Shown: one piece after another, positions 63,296 through 64,000 of the stretch
Layout: each line of letters begins with the position of its first letter
Numbering within the stretch: the stretch's first letter is position 1
Assembly (NCBI GenBank): GCA_021292165.1
Contig: CM037879.1
Coordinates: 43,547,802 to 43,611,801, forward strand
Direction of reading: 5' to 3'
DNA length: 64,000 nucleotides
Origin: Shinisaurus crocodilurus
Taxonomy: Eukaryota; Chordata; Lepidosauria; Squamata; Shinisauridae
Translations under genes and position numbers: made by a program
The notes under the pieces: generated by a model
The model's input: the letters and a program-made list of their open reading frames with translations, nothing else
The model's database searches: none
What the model was told of the DNA's origin: nothing

Positions 63296-63557
63296 AACCT
63301 GCTTGTTCACATGCCTCTTGCTCCAGTCCAGACAATGATGGTAGGGAGGAGGAGGAAAAGGAAGAGGCGGAGCACAGCAGCAGATGCTCCTGCCGACTTG
63401 CTCCCTGGCTCCCTGCCTGTTAAGCAAGCAAGGGGTAGCCATGATGAGGAGCACCAGCAGCTGGTGACCATGGCAGTGAGAAGGTTGACTTACTGAGGAA
63501 GGGGGCCCATTGAGGGTGTCTTGCCCAAGGGTTCCCCAAAACCTGGAGCTGGCCCTG
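63296..63557. mobile_element. hAT-type MITE, CAGGGCCAGCTCCAGG family, partial
   Basis: The right end CCTGGAGCTGGCCCTG and the interior GCAAGCAAGGGGTAGCC with CAGCTGGTGACCATGG match 2794-3056 closely. The left terminus was not found. Confidence 0.6.
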
Positions 63558-64000
63558 GTTGCAGTCTAACAACATCGGGAGGGCTGCACATTCTCCACTA
63601 TTTCTCAGCAGAGGCTGCACCTTTTATTTAAGGCCCAGTCTTTTAACTGTCAAAGACAAATGAAGACCGTAAAAAACTGGTCACTGTGTCTTGCTGCTCT
63701 GAGCTTGATCTCTGCATTTCCCTGCTCCCTGAAGCACACGAAATTTGCTTCCTTTACATTGAACAACATCAGTCCAGTAATTGCAGCAGCAAAGACGGCA
63801 ATCTCCATTCCACCACTGCAGACCATCTTGGAAAGATTAATACAAATACAAATGGGATCTTGTAAATCAGCAGAATTTTAGGTGCTTACATCTTCTGCAT
63901 TTACAGTGGGGAGGGGGGAGGGAAACCTTTTGGCTCCCCCCCCCTTCTAATCTAAAGCATGAATTGCTGTGGATTGGTAAAAGAATAAATTATACGGTTG
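63558..64000. other. Unassigned sequence to window end
   Basis: No gene or repeat is recognised; a short G/C homopolymer region lies near 63906-63945. Confidence 0.45.

Overview
This window reads as intergenic or intronic nuclear DNA from a vertebrate, most likely a squamate reptile. That call is an inference from its repeats: many 5'-truncated L2-like and CR1-like LINE 3' ends, an L1 ORF2 fragment, two tRNA-headed SINE types, many hAT-type MITEs, a Gmr1-like Ty3/gypsy element and a Ty1/copia element. I see no complete host gene, rRNA, functional tRNA or CRISPR array. The only candidate host exon is at 6033-6360, and I could not identify its gene.

Layout. 1-14.9 kb: sparse unique sequence with CR1, L2, SINE and MITE fragments, the candidate exon, microsatellites and a minisatellite. 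14,963-20,167: a full-length minus-strand Ty3/gypsy element with a 5-bp target duplication, nearly identical LTRs, a tRNA-Leu-like primer site, gag, protease, integrase and RNase H. Integrase precedes RT/RNase H, as in Gmr1-type elements, but most of RT is missing. 20.5-22.75 kb: GC-rich block with the remnant of an accessory-protein-like ORF and a terminal-repeat-like end. 23.5-33 kb: SINE, L2, CR1 and MITE copies plus a solo LTR with a 6-bp duplication. 33,155-33,750: a hAT element nested in a hAT MITE, each with a perfect 8-bp duplication. 34.7-41.4 kb: L2/CR1 fragments, a 997-bp hAT carrying a transposase C-terminal remnant, and two MITEs with 8-bp duplications. 42-47.5 kb: SINE, hAT MITE and CR1. 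47.9-50.6 kb: a second accessory-ORF remnant, split by a foldback MITE, then an L1 insertion. 52.8-55.5 kb: an L2 copy split by a 1.8-kb hAT element that carries the start of a DHRS11-like short-chain dehydrogenase gene. 55.7-57.5 kb: SINEs and foldback MITEs. 57.6-61.55 kb: a Ty1/copia element inserted in a SINE, with a primer site matching the anticodon arm of initiator tRNA-Met; its 3' half is replaced by a hAT-like, GC-rich segment. 62.2-63.6 kb: CR1, an L2 end containing two palindromes, and a MITE.

The genes here do not work together as an operon or host pathway. The window is a stratified record of transposition, and the nested duplications give relative ages. The most notable items are the host gene fragment inside a non-autonomous hAT, the recent gypsy copy lacking its RT active site, and the half-tRNA primer site of the copia element. 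All family names come from reading motifs by eye; no database search was run.
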